Shown: positions 63,959-64,000 of the stretch, piece after piece
How positions within the stretch are numbered: the first letter of the stretch is position 1
How the letters are laid out: each line of letters begins with the position of its first letter
From: Aquimarina acroporae
Lineage (GTDB): Bacteria; Bacteroidota; Bacteroidia; Flavobacteriales; Flavobacteriaceae
Assembly: GCF_023195925.1 (NCBI RefSeq)
Contig: NZ_JALPRE010000003.1
Location: 744,001-808,000, forward strand
Length of the DNA stretch: 64,000 bases
Reading direction: 5' to 3'
Notes under the pieces: generated by a model
The model's database searches: none
What the model was told of the DNA's origin: nothing
What the model saw: the letters and a program-made list of their open reading frames with translations, nothing else
Made by a program: the position numbers and the translations under genes

Positions 63959-64000
63959 ATGCTTACCAAATACTATAAACAACTATCGCAAGAACAACAA
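63959..64000 (+). CDS. Start of an unidentified gene (partial)
   Basis: ATG at 63959 opens a frame MLTKYYKQLSQEQQ that runs off the window. It follows the 77-residue gene by 30 bases and is probably in the same transcript. Nothing can be said about function. Confidence 0.5.
   Translation, partial: MLTKYYKQLSQEQQ

Noticed and set aside
1-64000. tRNA, rRNA, CRISPR arrays, transposases and phage structural genes
   Set aside because: Looked for on both strands by motif and by gene content; none could be supported.

Overview
The window looks like an AT-rich chromosome segment of a marine member of the Flavobacteriaceae (phylum Bacteroidota), perhaps near Aquimarina. This is inferred from several features: the fused E1 alpha/beta 2-oxoacid dehydrogenase, DUF4230, DUF4136 and DUF5522 proteins, a PL7 alginate lyase, TPR-AraC and Crp regulators of Bacteroidota type, and promoters matching TTG-N20-TAnnTTTG. 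No rRNA, tRNA, CRISPR array, integrase or transposase was seen.

Layout. 0-18.5 kb: E1 dehydrogenase on the plus strand, then a long minus-strand run (methyltransferase, beta-propeller amidohydrolase, GH25 lysozyme, polyphosphate kinase, Na+/H+ antiporter, Rieske-glutamate-synthase-like protein, phosphoesterase/barrel fusion, Crp regulator). 18.7-31 kb: housekeeping and envelope genes on both strands (SSB, small hydrolase, alginate lyase, D-cysteine-desulfhydrase-like enzyme, glucosaminidase, hemL, a TIR-like protein, a MutS-like ATPase, a LytTR regulator). 31-40 kb: minus-strand genes including a kinase/aminotransferase fusion, two esterase-like proteins, a class A beta-lactamase, an AraC regulator and a WG-repeat protein.

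40-54.1 kb is an accessory region in which every gene lies on the minus strand. It holds small unrelated genes separated by boundary sequences that resemble each other and fold like attC sites. One three-gene block is flanked by 220-bp direct repeats. Its right half is defence-like: an EVE-HNH nuclease overlapping a NUDIX gene, a translationally coupled P-loop kinase / PIN-GNAT-PUA / ASCH operon, and an OLD-like AAA-TOPRIM protein. Then follows about 1 kb without a clear gene that contains ten 21-22-bp degenerate tandem units. From 55.1 to 57.6 kb a family of small paralogs, one frameshifted, sits between 190-bp direct repeats.

57.6-64 kb holds what I consider the most interesting unit. A 45-residue double-glycine-leader RiPP-type precursor is followed in the same operon by a lipoprotein prolyl oligopeptidase (S9) and a secreted subtilisin (S8), and is preceded by a membrane-spanning TPR-AraC regulator. 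A perfect 24-bp palindrome lies 46 bp upstream of the precursor's -7 box, and a near-copy lies 47 bp upstream of the -7 box of a divergent small gene at 63696. This suggests one peptide-sensing regulon that makes, processes and responds to an exported peptide.
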